Made by a program: the position numbers and the translations under genes. Below are positions 39,343-40,115 of a stretch of DNA of 40,115 nt, in pieces; position 1 is the stretch's first letter; each line of letters opens with the position of its first letter. The DNA comes from Magnetococcales bacterium (GTDB lineage Bacteria; Pseudomonadota; Magnetococcia; Magnetococcales; JADFYX01), in NCBI GenBank assembly GCA_015231305.1, contig JADGBW010000018.1, positions 1-40,115 on the forward strand. Reading direction: 5' to 3'. The notes under the pieces were generated by a model that had not been told where the DNA came from, did not search any database, and worked only from the letters and a program-made list of their open reading frames with translations.

Positions 39343-40115
39343 TTATGTTTTAGCTAAATTATTTTGCAACATTTCATCTGATACAGAATAATCTAATCCT
39401 CTAAGATCTTTGTAAGCCTTTCTTGCTTTTTTAATTTCACTTTTACTAGCTGGGCAAAGGTGGACCCTTAGTAAAGAATCAAGAACATTAACATAATCTC
39501 GCCCTGTTAACATCTTAACCCTTCCTTCAGTTGTTTGAGCAACGCTATTCCAGGGTGATTCAGATATCTCCCAATCTAAAACTTTTAGTCTATCAAAAAT
39601 AATACTTTTATCAATGCCTTGAGATAGAGAATAGTTTATTGCTCTCATTATAGCTTTTTGAATCATGGGGCGCATAAATGGGTGGCCCTCACCTTCTTTA
39701 TCTTTAGGGTTTCTTAATAATTTTGCATCAGGCTGGGCTTCTAATTTTGTACGTATATCCCCACAAGCTTGCATAATCTCGTCAATGCGATCTGTTAAGA
39801 TGTTGTATGATTCATCTAATGTTGCAGAGGTAGGCCTTTTTCCTTGTTCATTCATGGATGGGTCTAAATCAAATCCAAGTTCTTTTAGTAAGTCATAAAG
39901 AGTTGAAAGTGTTGTTAAAGCCTTTGTGTTAGATTTTGGAACACTGCCAGAAGCTAAAGTAATTTCACCATCAGAACCTTGTTTGGTGAAGACAATTACT
40001 CGCCCTTTTTCTTTAAAAAAAGCATGCTCTTCTAAGAAACGACGAGCAAGAATAGCATAACCATCATCTTCTTCCAATGCTATGTTTTCACTATGTTTTG
40101 TGCTTTTTGCATAAC
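39343..40115 (-). CDS. Unrecognised protein, N-terminus outside the window (partial)
   Basis: The track begins this ORF at 40077, but that codon is TTG and the frame stays open to the right edge (reading YAKSTKHSENIA before it), so the real start lies beyond the window. About 257 residues are visible. They are soluble, mostly helical and charged, with no membrane segment. An early part reads 'YAILARRFLEEHAFFKEKGR', a middle part 'NILTDRIDEIMQACGDIRTKL', and the end 'DYSVDEMLQNNLAKT'-like, helical. No family motif was recognised. It converges with the SpoIID gene across a hairpin. Confidence 0.7.
   Translation of the reverse strand, partial: YAKSTKHSENIALEEDDGYAILARRFLEEHAFFKEKGRVIVFTKQGSDGEITLASGSVPKSNTKALTTLSTLYDLLKELGFDLDPSMNEQGKRPTSATLDESYNILTDRIDEIMQACGDIRTKLEAQPDAKLLRNPKDKEGEGHPFMRPMIQKAIMRAINYSLSQGIDKSIIFDRLKVLDWEISESPWNSVAQTTEGRVKMLTGRDYVNVLDSLLRVHLCPASKSEIKKARKAYKDLRGLDYSVSDEMLQNNLAKT

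Noticed and set aside
40075-40077. TTG as start of the last minus-strand gene
   Set aside because: The frame is open upstream to the window edge, with no supporting ribosome site.
1-40115. CRISPR arrays, insertion sequences, prophage or toxin-antitoxin pairs
   Set aside because: No regularly spaced repeats, transposase, integrase, phage or toxin-antitoxin signatures were seen on either strand.

Overview
The window is an AT-rich (roughly 38-40% GC by eye), gene-dense stretch of a flagellated Gram-negative proteobacterium. The lipid A/Kdo genes lpxK and waaA show an outer membrane. Several families point to an alphaproteobacterial or deep-branching relative such as Magnetococcia: a FliX-like flagellar regulator behind a sigma-54-type promoter, a SUV3-like RNA helicase and a TIGR02281-type aspartyl protease. 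The lepA-lepB-DUF4845-rnc-era-recO order is more familiar from other proteobacterial classes. The taxonomic assignment is inference; no rRNA or tRNA gene was found.

Layout. 1-8.5 kb: end of a pssA-like gene, leuA, the FliX-like gene, then the translation/RNA-processing/repair run lepA, lepB, DUF4845, rnc, era, recO and a 57-aa Trm112-like gene absent from the ORF track. 8.6-12.6 kb: two divergent signalling phosphatases, an FHA-like domain fused to a PPP-type metallophosphatase (minus) and a FIST sensor fused to a SpoIIE/PP2C phosphatase (plus), sharing a 377-bp AT-rich control region. 12.6-20.3 kb: waaA-lpxK (minus), glyQ-glyS-VOC protein (plus), a decayed dispersed repeat, a 63-aa orphan and aroE (minus). 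20.5-26.1 kb: topB, arfB, SUV3-like helicase and a membrane-anchored aspartyl protease, all plus.

26.1-36.0 kb reads as an 'oxygen interface'. It holds SCO1 plus an unknown secreted protein, a PCuAC copper lipoprotein (both copper proteins of the cytochrome oxidase assembly type), a cold-shock protein, and an apparent operon of 2-Cys peroxiredoxin, class II superoxide reductase and thioredoxin-like [2Fe-2S] ferredoxin. Divergent from that operon is the Fe-S/iron pair bolA-grxD, followed by batD, a batB/batC fusion and batA (minus). Upstream of batA lie a small membrane protein and a stand-alone cyclic-nucleotide-binding-fold protein, instead of the usual MoxR/DUF58 genes.

37.4-40.1 kb: a secreted TPR-SpoIID protein (plus) and an unrecognised gene (minus) running off the right edge. 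No prophage, insertion sequence, CRISPR array or toxin-antitoxin pair was seen. The strongest candidates for a new look are the divergent phosphatase pair, the superoxide-to-water operon with its upstream inverted repeat, and the Bat locus with its unusual partners.
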